Assembly (NCBI RefSeq): GCF_011926545.1
Contig: NZ_JAATIT010000001.1
Location: forward strand, 1 to 64,000
Length of the DNA stretch: 64,000 nt
Source of the DNA: Sphingopyxis italica
Lineage (GTDB): Bacteria > Pseudomonadota > Alphaproteobacteria > Sphingomonadales > Sphingomonadaceae
Direction of reading: 5' to 3'
Shown here: positions 56,701 to 64,000 of the stretch, piece after piece
How positions within the stretch are numbered: position 1 is the first letter of the stretch
Layout of the letters: the number at the start of each line of letters is the position of its first letter
Translations under genes and position numbers: made by a program
Notes under the pieces: generated by a model
What the model was told of the DNA's origin: nothing
The model's input: only the letters and a program-made list of their open reading frames with translations
Database searches by the model: none

Positions 56701-56814
56701 TGCGACACCGATCGCCAGCGCGGCGCCGGCACTGCTCCATGCGAGCGCCGCGGCGAGCCGGCGCGTGCGCGACCGGCGCGTGGTCATGGTCTCAAATTCA
56801 TGCGAAAGCTTCAC
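53782..56814 (-). CDS. TonB-dependent receptor with N-terminal carboxypeptidase-regulatory-like domain
   Basis: An outer-membrane active transporter of 1010 aa. The signal peptide (LAAALAWSSAGAALAIGVATPAHA) is followed by a CarboxypepD_reg-like beta domain (about 45-130; ASLRGTVKAEGGVSQVTAINVNTG), the plug (about 140-260; IVTGTRIRSLEGGEVGSNITQ) and a 22-strand barrel ending in SAGFSF, the aromatic C-terminal signal. The start is a GTG with a GGGAGGA site. It faces GH3 across 248 bases that contain a LacI-type operator. A glucan oligomer is the likely cargo, from context only. Confidence 0.93.
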   Translation of the reverse strand: MKLSHEFETMTTRRSRTRRLAAALAWSSAGAALAIGVATPAHAQVSNASLRGTVKAEGGVSQVTAINVNTGLTRSVAVSANGSYNIASLPVGTYRLELTTPDGVRRTDEFTLSVGQSAVLDFDFSQPDIASAESDAIIVTGTRIRSLEGGEVGSNITQRQIEVLPQNNRNFLAFADLAPGVQFVTGGNGQSRLQGGAQDSRSVNIFIDGVGQKDYVLKNGVTGQDSTQGNPFPQLAVGEYRVLSSNYKAEFDQVSSVAITAVTKSGTNEFHGEAFIDYTDQSLRDARPNELTTSKVKTKDFQFGGALGGPIIKDMLHFFVTYEGKRQENPVDVRPGLNLPVSYFPSEYQGVFGPTNATFNEDLYFGKLSFQPSNSDLIEVSGKYRKESGEFLSSGINARSTISAQDVEELRVTGRWEHTADNWINDFKLTYEDVKWAPTPVEFGNAFLFAYAGPSPTNPQPGVVVRGDLLRIGGGGNYQNKGQKGWGVQNDFTWTGFEGHTIKVGAKAKWVELNTLQLGNFNPLYTYNTAFDPGGGFNDDVPYRLQFGAQTGNGSPIVNSKNFQFGIYIQDDWEVTDRLTLNLGVRWDYERTPAYLDFVHPTDAVNAVSPANYPNLINANYSINDFISTGSERKAFMGAWQPRIGFSYELDDEARYVLFGGFGRSYDRNQFDFLQQEISVGSYTTRTFNFITGDPENSCVPGPTCVAWDPIYLTEAGRQQLLAGAGPGGGRELRFIDNDLKVPYSDQFSLGFRARVTPLFEAEVGYSHIESKDGFAYLLGNRRPDGTFFPPAPASPGSPFGFAPPGFGSIIIGTNGLKTSADSGYLKLVKNYTAASPWSFAATYTYTEAEENRNFGEVFSLDFPSLDDYPITRSSGVRKHRLVATGSVDLPIGVTLSGKFQIASPPYLKRFIDVGGANPSRNVISNEADGNGDRWGFRQMDIAITKYIPFRFISEESRLRLRVDILNLFNDRNYVDYNNDPTSPDYLSISGNGVGGNPPRTVKLSAGFSF

Positions 56815-56928
56815 GGCATCCTCCCTTTTTGTGCCCCCGACTGTTTCCGCCCTCGCCTGATTCGCCGACCGGCCTTGCCTCCGGTGCAGCGACGAGTCGC
56901 GGGAAATCGCGTCGTTGTTTTTTGATTT

Positions 56929-56940
56929 GTAACCGGTTTC
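56929..56940. promoter_or_regulatory. Candidate LacI-family operator between the TonB receptor and GH3 genes
   Basis: GTAACCGGTTTC differs by one base from the palindrome upstream of lacI. It lies in the 248-bp divergent region 56815-57062, 115 bases from the TonB receptor start and 123 bases from the GH3 start, and could control both. Nothing else in this region was identified. Confidence 0.75.
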
Positions 56941-57062
56941 ACGATAGCTGTATAGGGGGAAGCGACACAGATGGATATGATCGGGGACCGGCCGGTTTTC
57001 AGTCGAAATTCGGCCAATCCGCGTGACAATGTATAAGCAAACCCGACCGGGAAGGACGAATC

Positions 57063-59381
57063 ATGCCGCCGATGCCGCGCAACCTCACATCCCTTACACT
57101 CGCCACCCTGATGGTGGCCGGGCAGCTTGCCCCCGCGCCGCTGCTCGCGAAGCCGGCGGCGAGCGCGAGCGCGCAGGCGCCGGTCGATGCCGCGGGATGG
57201 ATGCGCCCCGATCCGAAGATGGACCGCTTCATCGCCGAGCTGATCGCGAAGATGACGCTCGACGAGAAGGTGGGGCAGCTCAACCTGCTCACCAGCGACT
57301 GGGAATCGACCGGTCCGACGATGCGCGAAGGCTATAAGGACGATATTGCCGCCGGCCGGGTCGGCGCGATCTTCAACGCCTATACCGCCAAATATACGCG
57401 CGAGTTGCAGCGCATGGCGGTCGAGGGCACGCGGCTCAAAATCCCGCTGATCTTCGGCTATGACGTCATTCACGGCCACCGCACCATATTCCCCATCTCG
57501 CTAGGCGAAGCGGCAAGCTGGGACCTTCAGGCAATTGAAAAGGCGGCACGAATATCGGCAGCCGAAGCGTCGGCCGAGGGCATTCACTGGACCTTTTCGC
57601 CGATGGTCGACATCGCTCGCGACGCGCGCTGGGGCCGCGTGTCGGAGGGCGCCGGCGAGGATGTCTATCTGGGCAGCCTGATCGCCGCGGCGCGCGTGCG
57701 CGGATATCAGGGCGACGATCTGTCGCGCCCCGACACGATCCTGGCGACCGCCAAGCATTTCGCCGCCTATGGCGCGGCGCAGGCCGGGCGCGATTATCAC
57801 ACGGTCGATATTTCGGAACGCACGCTGCGCGACGTCTATCTGCCGCCGTTCAAGGCCGCGGCCGATGCGGGCGCCGCGACCTTCATGACCAGCTTCAACG
57901 AATATGACGGGATCCCGGCATCGGGCAACCGCTACCTGCTTACCGAGGTGTTGCGCGACAAATGGGGGTTCAAGGGCTTTGTCGTAACCGATTACACGTC
58001 GATCAACGAAATGGTCCCGCACGGTTATTCGAAGGATCTGAAACAGGCGGGCGAGCAGGCGATCAACGCCGGGGTCGATATGGACATGCAGGGCGCGGTC
58101 TATATGGAAAATCTCGCCAAATCGGTCACCGAGGGCAAGGTCGACATCAAGAAGATCGACGCCGCGGTCAAGGCGATCCTCGAGATGAAATACCGCCTCG
58201 GCCTGTTCGAGGACCCCTATCGCTATTCCAACGAGGCGCGCGAGAAGGCGACGGTCTACAAGCCCGAGTTCCTCGAGGCCGCGCGCGACGTCGCGCGCAA
58301 GTCGATCGTTCTCCTGAAGAATAAGGACAATGTTCTTCCCCTCGCCGCGGGGGCGAAGTCGATCGCGGTGATCGGCCCGCTCGGCAACAGCAAGGAGGAT
58401 ATGATCGGCAGCTGGTCGGCGGCGGGCGACCGCAAGACGCGGCCGGCGACCCTGCTCGAGGGGCTGCAGGCGGGCGCGCCAAAGGGGACGAGCGTCACCT
58501 ATGCCAAGGGCGCGAGCTATGCGTTCGCGGACGCGGGCAAGACCGAGGGGTTCGCCGAAGCGATCGCGCTGGCGCAGAAATCGGACGTGATCATCGCGGC
58601 GATGGGGGAACGCTGGGACATGACGGGCGAGGCGGCGAGCCGCACATCGCTCGACCTGCCCGGCAACCAGCAGGCGCTGCTTGAGGAACTCGAGAAGACC
58701 GGCAAGCCGATCATCCTCGTGCTGATGAGCGGGCGGCCGAACAGCATCGAATGGGCCGACGCCCATGTCGATGCGATATTGGAGGCCTGGTATCCCGGCA
58801 CGATGGGCGGCCACGCGATCGCCGATGTCCTCTATGGCCGCTATAATCCGTCGGGCAAGCTGCCCGTCACCTTCCCGCGCACCGTCGGGCAGGTGCCGAT
58901 CCATTACGACATGAAGAACACCGGGCGGCCGATCAATCCGGCGGACCCCAATGCGAAATATGTATCGCGCTACCTCAATACGCCTAACACGCCGCTCTAT
59001 CCGTTCGGCTATGGCCTCAGCTATACGAGCTTTTCCTATTCGCCGGTGACGCTCGACAGAGCGAAGATCCGCCCCGGCGAGACACTGACGGCGAGCGTTA
59101 CCGTGACGAACAGCGGCGCGCGCGACGGCGAGGAGGTCGTACAGCTCTATGTCCGCGATCTCGTCGGATCGGTGACGCGGCCGGTCAAGGAACTGAAAGG
59201 GTTCGAGAAGATCAGCCTCAAGAAGGGCGAAAAGCGGACGGTCCGCTTCACGCTGACCGACGCCGACCTCGCCTTCACGCGCGCCGACATGAGCCGGGGC
59301 AGCGAGCCCGGCCAGTTCAAGCTGTGGATCGGGCCGTCGTCGGCCGAGGGGCACGAAGCCAGCTTCGAGCTGACCGAATGA
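57063..59381 (+). CDS. Exported GH3 beta-glucosidase (BglX type)
   Basis: Releases glucose from the non-reducing end of beta-glucosides. The product is 772 aa with a signal peptide (NLTSLTLATLMVAGQLAPAPLLA). Domain 1 has KH at 231-232 and the nucleophile D310 (GFVVTDYTSINE). Domain 2 has the acid/base E523 (WDMTGEAASRTSLDLPG). A fibronectin-like C-terminal domain follows (GEEVVQLYVRDLVGSVTRPVKELKGF). Known BglX-type enzymes include some active on sophorose, a beta-1,2 disaccharide, which fits the GH144 next to it. The stop overlaps the sulfatase start (ATGA). Confidence 0.95.
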   Translation: MPPMPRNLTSLTLATLMVAGQLAPAPLLAKPAASASAQAPVDAAGWMRPDPKMDRFIAELIAKMTLDEKVGQLNLLTSDWESTGPTMREGYKDDIAAGRVGAIFNAYTAKYTRELQRMAVEGTRLKIPLIFGYDVIHGHRTIFPISLGEAASWDLQAIEKAARISAAEASAEGIHWTFSPMVDIARDARWGRVSEGAGEDVYLGSLIAAARVRGYQGDDLSRPDTILATAKHFAAYGAAQAGRDYHTVDISERTLRDVYLPPFKAAADAGAATFMTSFNEYDGIPASGNRYLLTEVLRDKWGFKGFVVTDYTSINEMVPHGYSKDLKQAGEQAINAGVDMDMQGAVYMENLAKSVTEGKVDIKKIDAAVKAILEMKYRLGLFEDPYRYSNEAREKATVYKPEFLEAARDVARKSIVLLKNKDNVLPLAAGAKSIAVIGPLGNSKEDMIGSWSAAGDRKTRPATLLEGLQAGAPKGTSVTYAKGASYAFADAGKTEGFAEAIALAQKSDVIIAAMGERWDMTGEAASRTSLDLPGNQQALLEELEKTGKPIILVLMSGRPNSIEWADAHVDAILEAWYPGTMGGHAIADVLYGRYNPSGKLPVTFPRTVGQVPIHYDMKNTGRPINPADPNAKYVSRYLNTPNTPLYPFGYGLSYTSFSYSPVTLDRAKIRPGETLTASVTVTNSGARDGEEVVQLYVRDLVGSVTRPVKELKGFEKISLKKGEKRTVRFTLTDADLAFTRADMSRGSEPGQFKLWIGPSSAEGHEASFELTE

Positions 59382-60943
59382 CGATACGGTTTCGCCTTCC
59401 CGTCGCGCTCGCGCTCCCGCTCGCCTATGTCGCCGCAGCGGGCGCGCAGCCGGCCGCACGCCCGAACATCGTCTACATCATGTCGGACGACCACGCCTAT
59501 CAGGCGATCTCGGCCTATGGCTCGCCGCTGTCGAAGCTCGCGCCGACGCCCAATATCGACCGCATCGCGAAAAATGGCGCGATTTTCACGCAGAGCTTCG
59601 TCGGCAATTCGCTTTGCGGCCCCAGCCGCGCGACGCTGCTGACCGGGCGCCAGAGCCACGCGCACGGCTTTACGCAGAACGGCCAGCGGTTCGACAACAA
59701 GGTCTGGGTCTGGCCGCGCGCGCTCGGCCAAGCGGGCTATGCGACCGCGATGTTCGGCAAATGGCACATCAACCGCTCGCCCGAAGGCATCGGCTTCGAC
59801 GACTGGAAGGTCCTCGACGATCAGGGCGAATATTATAACCCCGACATCATCACGCCGAAGGGGCGCAGCATCGCCCAAGGCTATGCGACCGACCTGATCA
59901 CGCAGTACAGCCTCGACTGGCTGAAGACCGGGCGCGACAAATCGAAGCCCTTCGCGATCCTGATCCACCACAAGGCGCCGCACCGCAATTTCATGCCCGC
60001 GCTGCGCCATGTGCGGAAATATCAGGGCGTGACCTTTCCCGTGCCGGGCAATTATTTCGACGATTACCGCGGCCGCATCGCCGCCGGCACGCAGGAAATG
60101 AATATCTATCGCGACATGTATGAGGGGCACGACCTCAAGATGACGGTCGCGAAAGGGTCGGCGCAGCTGCGTTATAATCGCTGGCCCGGCGCGTTCGACC
60201 GGATGACGCACGCGCAGCAGGCCGAGTGGGACGCGGCGATGCAGGCCGACAACGACCGGCTGAACGACGCAAAGCTTTCGGATCGCGACCTCGCGCTGTG
60301 GAAATATCAGCGTTACATGCAGCAATATCTGGGCACGATCGCGGCGGTCGACGAAGGCGTCGGCGCGGTGCTCGACTATCTGGAGGAAAGCGGCCTCGAT
60401 CGGAACACGATCGTCGTCTACACCTCCGACCAGGGCTTTTACCTGGGCGAGCATGGCTGGTTCGACAAGCGCTTCATCTATGAAGAATCGATGCGCACGC
60501 CGTTCCTGATCCAGTATCCGGGGCATATCCGCCCGGGCACGCGCGTCGCGGCGCCGATCCAGAATATCGATTATGCGCCGACCTTCCTCGACTATGCCGG
60601 CGTGAAGGGCCCGGCGACGATCCAGGGCCGTTCGATGACGCCGCTGCTCGCCGGCCGCACCCCGCGCGACTGGCGCACGGACGTTTATTATCATTATTAC
60701 GAGTTTCCGGGATTCCACTCGGTGCGCGCGCATTACGGCGTGCGCGGCGAGCGGTACAAACTTGTGCGCTTCTATGGCGAGGGGCTCGACGCGTGGGAGT
60801 TTTACGACCTCAAGAGTGATCCGCACGAGATGGACAACCGGATCGGCGACCCGGCGATGAAGGCGCCGATCGCGGCGATGAAGCGGCGGCTCGTCGAGCT
60901 GCGCCGCGAATATGAAGATACGAGCGGGCCCGCCATCTCCTGA
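59378..60943 (+). CDS. Exported sulfatase (type I, cysteine type)
   Basis: Hydrolyses sulfate esters after a cysteine is oxidised to formylglycine. The product is 521 aa. A signal peptide (MTIRFRLPVALALPLAYVAAAGA) precedes the metal-binding D37-D38 (YIMSDDHAYQA) and the signature SLCGPSRATLLTGR with C80. The C-terminal half has YTSDQGFYLGEHGWFDKRF and MRTPFLIQYP. Its start overlaps the GH3 stop, so the two are coupled. No maturase for the cysteine is in the window. Whether it works on a sulfated sugar is not known. Confidence 0.93.
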   Translation: MTIRFRLPVALALPLAYVAAAGAQPAARPNIVYIMSDDHAYQAISAYGSPLSKLAPTPNIDRIAKNGAIFTQSFVGNSLCGPSRATLLTGRQSHAHGFTQNGQRFDNKVWVWPRALGQAGYATAMFGKWHINRSPEGIGFDDWKVLDDQGEYYNPDIITPKGRSIAQGYATDLITQYSLDWLKTGRDKSKPFAILIHHKAPHRNFMPALRHVRKYQGVTFPVPGNYFDDYRGRIAAGTQEMNIYRDMYEGHDLKMTVAKGSAQLRYNRWPGAFDRMTHAQQAEWDAAMQADNDRLNDAKLSDRDLALWKYQRYMQQYLGTIAAVDEGVGAVLDYLEESGLDRNTIVVYTSDQGFYLGEHGWFDKRFIYEESMRTPFLIQYPGHIRPGTRVAAPIQNIDYAPTFLDYAGVKGPATIQGRSMTPLLAGRTPRDWRTDVYYHYYEFPGFHSVRAHYGVRGERYKLVRFYGEGLDAWEFYDLKSDPHEMDNRIGDPAMKAPIAAMKRRLVELRREYEDTSGPAIS

Positions 60944-60963
60944 CCCGGTTGCGATGAGGACTG

Positions 60964-62214
60964 ATGGGCGGTAGGCGGAACGGAGTGAGCCCCGAACCGC
61001 CATCCGCGTTTACGCCCTTTCGCTACCCGGCATTTCGCGCGATCTGGATCGCCAACCTCGCGTCGAACATGGGATCGATGATCCAGTCGGTCGCGGCGGC
61101 GTGGCTGATGACCGAGCTGACCAGCTCGCACCTCCTGATCGCGCTGGTGGCGGCGAGCACGACGATTCCGGTGATGCTGCTCGGCATCTTCGCGGGGGCG
61201 ATCGCCGACAATTTCGACCGGCGGCGCGTGATGCTCGCGGCGCAGACGGGGATGCTGATCGTCTCGGCGGCGCTGACGCTTACGACCTATATGGATGCGA
61301 TCACGCCGCTCACCCTGCTCTTCTTCACGCTGGCGGTCGGGTGCGGCACCGCGCTCAACGGCCCGGCTTGGCAGGCGTCGGTGCGCTTGCAGGTCGGGCC
61401 TAGGGATTTGCCGCAGGCGATCGCGCTCAACACCATCGCGTTCAACCTCGCGCGCAGCGTCGGGCCCGCGCTCGGCGGGATGCTGGTCGCGATCGTCGGC
61501 ACCGCGGCGGCCTTCGGGCTCAACGCGCTGAGCTATGTCGCGCTGATCGTCGTGCTGCTGCGCTGGCATCCCGAAACGGCGCCGCCACGCCGGACGCCGA
61601 TGCTGACCGCGATCGCGGCGGGCATAAGTTTCTGCGCGCATTCGAACCCGGTGCGCCGCGTGTTGATCCGCGGCTTCGCTTTCGGCTTCGGCGCGGCGGG
61701 GTTTCAGGCGCTGCTTCCATCGCTCGTCCGCGACCGGCTGCACGGGACCGAAATCGTCTATGGCCTGTGCCTCGCCGCTTTCGGGGCGGGATCGATTTTT
61801 GCCGCGCTGTGGGTCGGTTCGTCGCGGCGGCGCTGGGGCAGCGACCGCGTGGTGACCACCGCCTCGCTGATCTTCGCCGCCGCGATGCTGCCGGTCGCGG
61901 TCGCGACCGGCCTCCCCGCGCTGATGATCGCCGCCTTCGTGGCGGGCGGCGCATGGGTGTCGACGCTGACGACGCTCAACGTCGCGATGCAGCTCCGCTC
62001 ACCCGAGGAGATCCTCGGGCGCTGCCTGTCGATCTATCAGGCGGTGACCTTCGGCGCGATGGCGCTCGGCGCCTATACGCTCGGGCTGGTCGCCGACCTC
62101 AGCAGCTTGCCCGCGGCGATCCTCGGCTCCGCCGGCTGGCTTCTGCTCTCCGCGCTCGTGCTGCGCTTCGTCGCGCCCATGCCGCGCCGCGACGAGGGCC
62201 GCTTGCTGCCCTGA
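60964..62214 (+). CDS. MFS transporter (EntS/DUF894-like exporter)
   Basis: 416 aa with about eleven or twelve helices. The opening FRYPAFRAIWIANLASNMGSMIQSVAAAWLM and the loop GAIADNFDRRRVMLAAQ match the TMEM180/EntS group of exporters. The R-rich loop DRLHGTEIVYGL divides the halves. It begins 20 bases after the sulfatase stop, so may be in the GH3 operon. The substrate is unknown. It ends 3 bases before the convergent regulator gene. Confidence 0.87.
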   Translation: MGGRRNGVSPEPPSAFTPFRYPAFRAIWIANLASNMGSMIQSVAAAWLMTELTSSHLLIALVAASTTIPVMLLGIFAGAIADNFDRRRVMLAAQTGMLIVSAALTLTTYMDAITPLTLLFFTLAVGCGTALNGPAWQASVRLQVGPRDLPQAIALNTIAFNLARSVGPALGGMLVAIVGTAAAFGLNALSYVALIVVLLRWHPETAPPRRTPMLTAIAAGISFCAHSNPVRRVLIRGFAFGFGAAGFQALLPSLVRDRLHGTEIVYGLCLAAFGAGSIFAALWVGSSRRRWGSDRVVTTASLIFAAAMLPVAVATGLPALMIAAFVAGGAWVSTLTTLNVAMQLRSPEEILGRCLSIYQAVTFGAMALGAYTLGLVADLSSLPAAILGSAGWLLLSALVLRFVAPMPRRDEGRLLP

Positions 62215-62217
62215 GCG

Positions 62218-63150
62218 TCATCCCGCCCCTTCGATCGTGAAGCGGCTGTTCGACAGCTCGAGTTCGTCGCCGCAATGGCTGCACGCCGCGACCATGTGGA
62301 GGTCGTGGCCGCACGGGCGATGCGTCAGCAACACCGGCGGCCCGCGCTCGTCGGAAAACCATTTATCGCCCCATTGCAACAGCGCGAGCAGGACGGGATA
62401 AAGATCGCGGCCCTTGGCGGTCAGGCGATATTCGACCCGGTCGGCGTGGCTCGAATAGGGCACGGTTTTCAAAATGCCCTGTCGCACGAGCCGTTCGAGG
62501 CGGCCGGTCAATATGTTCGTCGCCATCAGCGTATCGCGCTGGATGTCGTCGAAGCGATTGATGTGCGTGAACATCGCGCGGACGACGAGCGTCGCCCAGC
62601 GATCGCCGAACAGCTCGATCATCGTATCGACGAGCGGGCGGCCGCCGGGACGGCCTGCGCCGACCTCGCCGTTGAAGCGGCGGCGCTCGTAATGCGGAAC
62701 GACCTGCGCGAGCCCCGGCCCCTCGCGCCAGTCGACGTCGCGCGGGTCGATCTCGGCGTGGCAATGCGCACATGCGGGCACCGGTTCGGTCGCATGGCCG
62801 CAGGTGGCGTGGTGGAGCCGGACCTGGAAATCACGGCTGTCGGCTTCCCACTCATGCTGCCAGCGCAGCATCATCAGGCCGTTCGGGAACTGGTCGCGAC
62901 CCTTTTGGGTGAGCACATAATGAAAGCCGCGCCCACCCTTCTTGGGCACCTTGGCGAGACAGTCCTCTTCGACGAGCTTCTTGAGCCGGCCGTTGACCAC
63001 CGAGCGCGCGAGGCCGGTGCGCGCGACGAATTCGTCGAAGCTGTGAATGCCAAGGAATGCCTGTTCCATGAGCAAGAGGACGGGCACGTCGCCGACGATA
63101 TCGAGCGCGCGCCAGATCGAGCAGGCTCTGATGGTGCGGTCGTGTTTCAA
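62218..63150 (-). CDS. Duplicated HxlR-type winged-helix regulator with two Cys/His clusters
   Basis: 310 aa made of two similar halves. Each half is an HxlR-type winged helix (first about 10-100, IWRALDIVGDVPVLLLMEQ; second about 175-265, MIELFGDRWATLVVRAMF) followed by a Cys/His cluster of the same spacing, C-x-H-x7-C-x2-C: C117, H119, C127, C130 and C280, H282, C290, C293. A metal-binding role for these is inferred. The start is a TTG, and a stop lies two codons upstream in frame, so no much longer form is possible. A tandem protein would bind DNA as a pseudo-dimer. Its target may be the adjacent MFS gene. Confidence 0.87.
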   Translation of the reverse strand: MKHDRTIRACSIWRALDIVGDVPVLLLMEQAFLGIHSFDEFVARTGLARSVVNGRLKKLVEEDCLAKVPKKGGRGFHYVLTQKGRDQFPNGLMMLRWQHEWEADSRDFQVRLHHATCGHATEPVPACAHCHAEIDPRDVDWREGPGLAQVVPHYERRRFNGEVGAGRPGGRPLVDTMIELFGDRWATLVVRAMFTHINRFDDIQRDTLMATNILTGRLERLVRQGILKTVPYSSHADRVEYRLTAKGRDLYPVLLALLQWGDKWFSDERGPPVLLTHRPCGHDLHMVAACSHCGDELELSNSRFTIEGAG

Positions 63151-63171
63151 AGGCTACCCCGGCTCCATACG

Positions 63172-63197
63172 GTCATCCCGGCTTTCGCCGGGATGAC
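63172..63197. repeat. Compact GTCATCCCGGC palindrome
   Basis: GTCATCCCGGC and GCCGGGATGAC pair across a 4-base loop. It is the short form of the repeat at 52122-52201. It lies between the regulator and the TonB receptor gene. Confidence 0.85.
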
Positions 63198-63251
63198 GTC
63201 TTTAGGACAAAGCCCGCCGGAATTGAAACGGCATTCGACGCGCTCGGTCCG

Positions 63252-64000
63252 TCAGAAACGGCCCGTCAACTGCACCGCGATCGTACGCGGGCGGTCGACG
63301 ATGCCATTATAGGCGTTGCCCGCATTGCCGGTGATCGTGGTCGCGAGCGGCATCGAGCTCCCCGTTTGCAGGATGCGCTGGTTGGTAAGGTTGCGGCCGA
63401 TCAGCGCGACCTCCCAGCGATCGTCGACCTCGGCCAGTGCGAGGCGCGCGCCGAGCTTCACATAGCCGTCCTGGTGCGTACGCGGGTCGAGGTTCGCCGC
63501 GGCGATATAGGAGGAGGAGAAGTCGGCATTGACGTTGAACGCGACCTTCATGTCGCTCGTCACCGGCGTGGTGTAATCGACATTGAGGTTGCCCGACCAT
63601 TTGGGGCTCAATGCGTTGCGCTTGCCCGAATAGTCGCAGAAGCCGTTCGCGCCCGGCGTCTGCAGATAATAGCATTGCCCGTCGGTGAAGTTGCTGAACT
63701 TGAAGTCGAGATAGGCGACCGCGCCGCTGACCGTCAGCCCGGGCGCGAGCGCGGCGCGGAAGTCGGCCTCGACCCCCTGCGTGCGCGCTTCGGCGGCGTT
63801 GCGGACGTTGAAGTTGAGCGTGCCGTCGAAGATATTGACCTGAAGATCCTTGTAATCGGTGCGATAGACCGAGAGGTTGAACGCGACGTTGCGGCCCTTG
63901 TATTTGAGGCCGGCCTCGAAATTGTCGGCGCTTTCATCTTCGAATTCGAACGCGCCCGGCTTGGCGACGGTGGTCGAGGTCGGCAGCGAGTTCGACCGGA
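63252..64000 (-). CDS. TonB-dependent receptor, C-terminal part (gene continues past the window)
   Basis: The frame runs to the right edge without a stop and covers the last 248 codons of a barrel. Alternating strands of aromatic and polar residues (YKGRNVAFNLSVYRTDYKDL; GAVAYLDFKFSNF; VALIGRNLTNQRIL) and the ending VQLTGRF with a terminal Phe are typical of TonB-dependent receptors. The N terminus, plug and cargo are beyond the window. It is not close in sequence to the receptor at 53782-56814. It would be transcribed toward the HxlR-type gene. Confidence 0.88.
   Translation of the reverse strand, partial: RSNSLPTSTTVAKPGAFEFEDESADNFEAGLKYKGRNVAFNLSVYRTDYKDLQVNIFDGTLNFNVRNAAEARTQGVEADFRAALAPGLTVSGAVAYLDFKFSNFTDGQCYYLQTPGANGFCDYSGKRNALSPKWSGNLNVDYTTPVTSDMKVAFNVNADFSSSYIAAANLDPRTHQDGYVKLGARLALAEVDDRWEVALIGRNLTNQRILQTGSSMPLATTITGNAGNAYNGIVDRPRTIAVQLTGRF

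Noticed and set aside
57984..57995. GTAACCGATTAC inside the GH3 gene, one base from the LacI operator
   Set aside because: It encodes the VTDY nucleophile motif, so the sequence is explained by protein constraint, and it lies far from a start.

Overview
The window is about 64 kb of high-GC chromosome from an alphaproteobacterium of the order Sphingomonadales, most like Sphingopyxis or a close relative. The evidence is the set of gene families and neighbourhoods (chpT phosphotransferase, hdaA next to ppk1/ppx, an alphaproteobacterial rpoH, many TonB-dependent receptor and glycoside hydrolase genes) and several palindromic intergenic repeats of the kind common in sphingomonads. The species call is inference. 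No phage, plasmid, integrase, transposase, CRISPR array or tRNA was found.

Layout. 0-0.8 kb: a 51-residue membrane protein and rnpB, both on the minus strand. 0.8-7.3 kb: an N-acetylmuramoyl-L-alanine amidase and a minus-strand chemotaxis operon cheA-cheW-cheY-cheB-cheR, carrying two inverted-repeat elements that supply the stop codons of cheW and cheR. 7.4-15 kb: two lipoproteins, chpT, an RluA-family pseudouridine synthase, rpoH, a LytTR membrane regulator, an M23 peptidase and mtgA. 15-28 kb: DnaJ-like protein, PPK2, aspS, a sugar-lactone oxidase, rnd, and the overlapping operon DUF2066-hdaA-ppk1-ppx. 28-33 kb: purM, a purN fused to a YjbR-like domain, ndk, holC, pepA. 33-42 kb: lptD-surA-pdxA-rsmA, then rsmB and guaB.

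42-62 kb is the accessory part and the most interesting. It is a glucan-utilisation locus: a sugar MFS permease, an ABC ATPase, a LacI regulator, an ABC binding protein and two permeases, an exported esterase-like hydrolase, a GH1 beta-glucosidase and an exported EEP-family enzyme on the plus strand. Facing them are a GH144-like beta-1,2-glucanase lipoprotein and a 1010-residue TonB receptor. Divergent from the receptor are an exported GH3 beta-glucosidase, a sulfatase and an MFS exporter. Three copies of one palindrome, GTAACCGGTTAC or near it, lie upstream of the MFS gene, upstream of lacI, and between the TonB receptor and GH3. They tie the locus into one likely LacI regulon. The proposed flow is: receptor brings oligomers over the outer membrane, GH144 and GH3 cut them at the cell surface or in the periplasm, MFS and ABC importers take up the products, and cytoplasmic GH1 finishes the job. 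The substrate (beta-1,2-glucan or a related beta-glucan) is inferred from the GH144 assignment only.

62-64 kb: a duplicated HxlR-type regulator with two Cys/His clusters, and the C-terminal part of a second TonB receptor that runs off the end.
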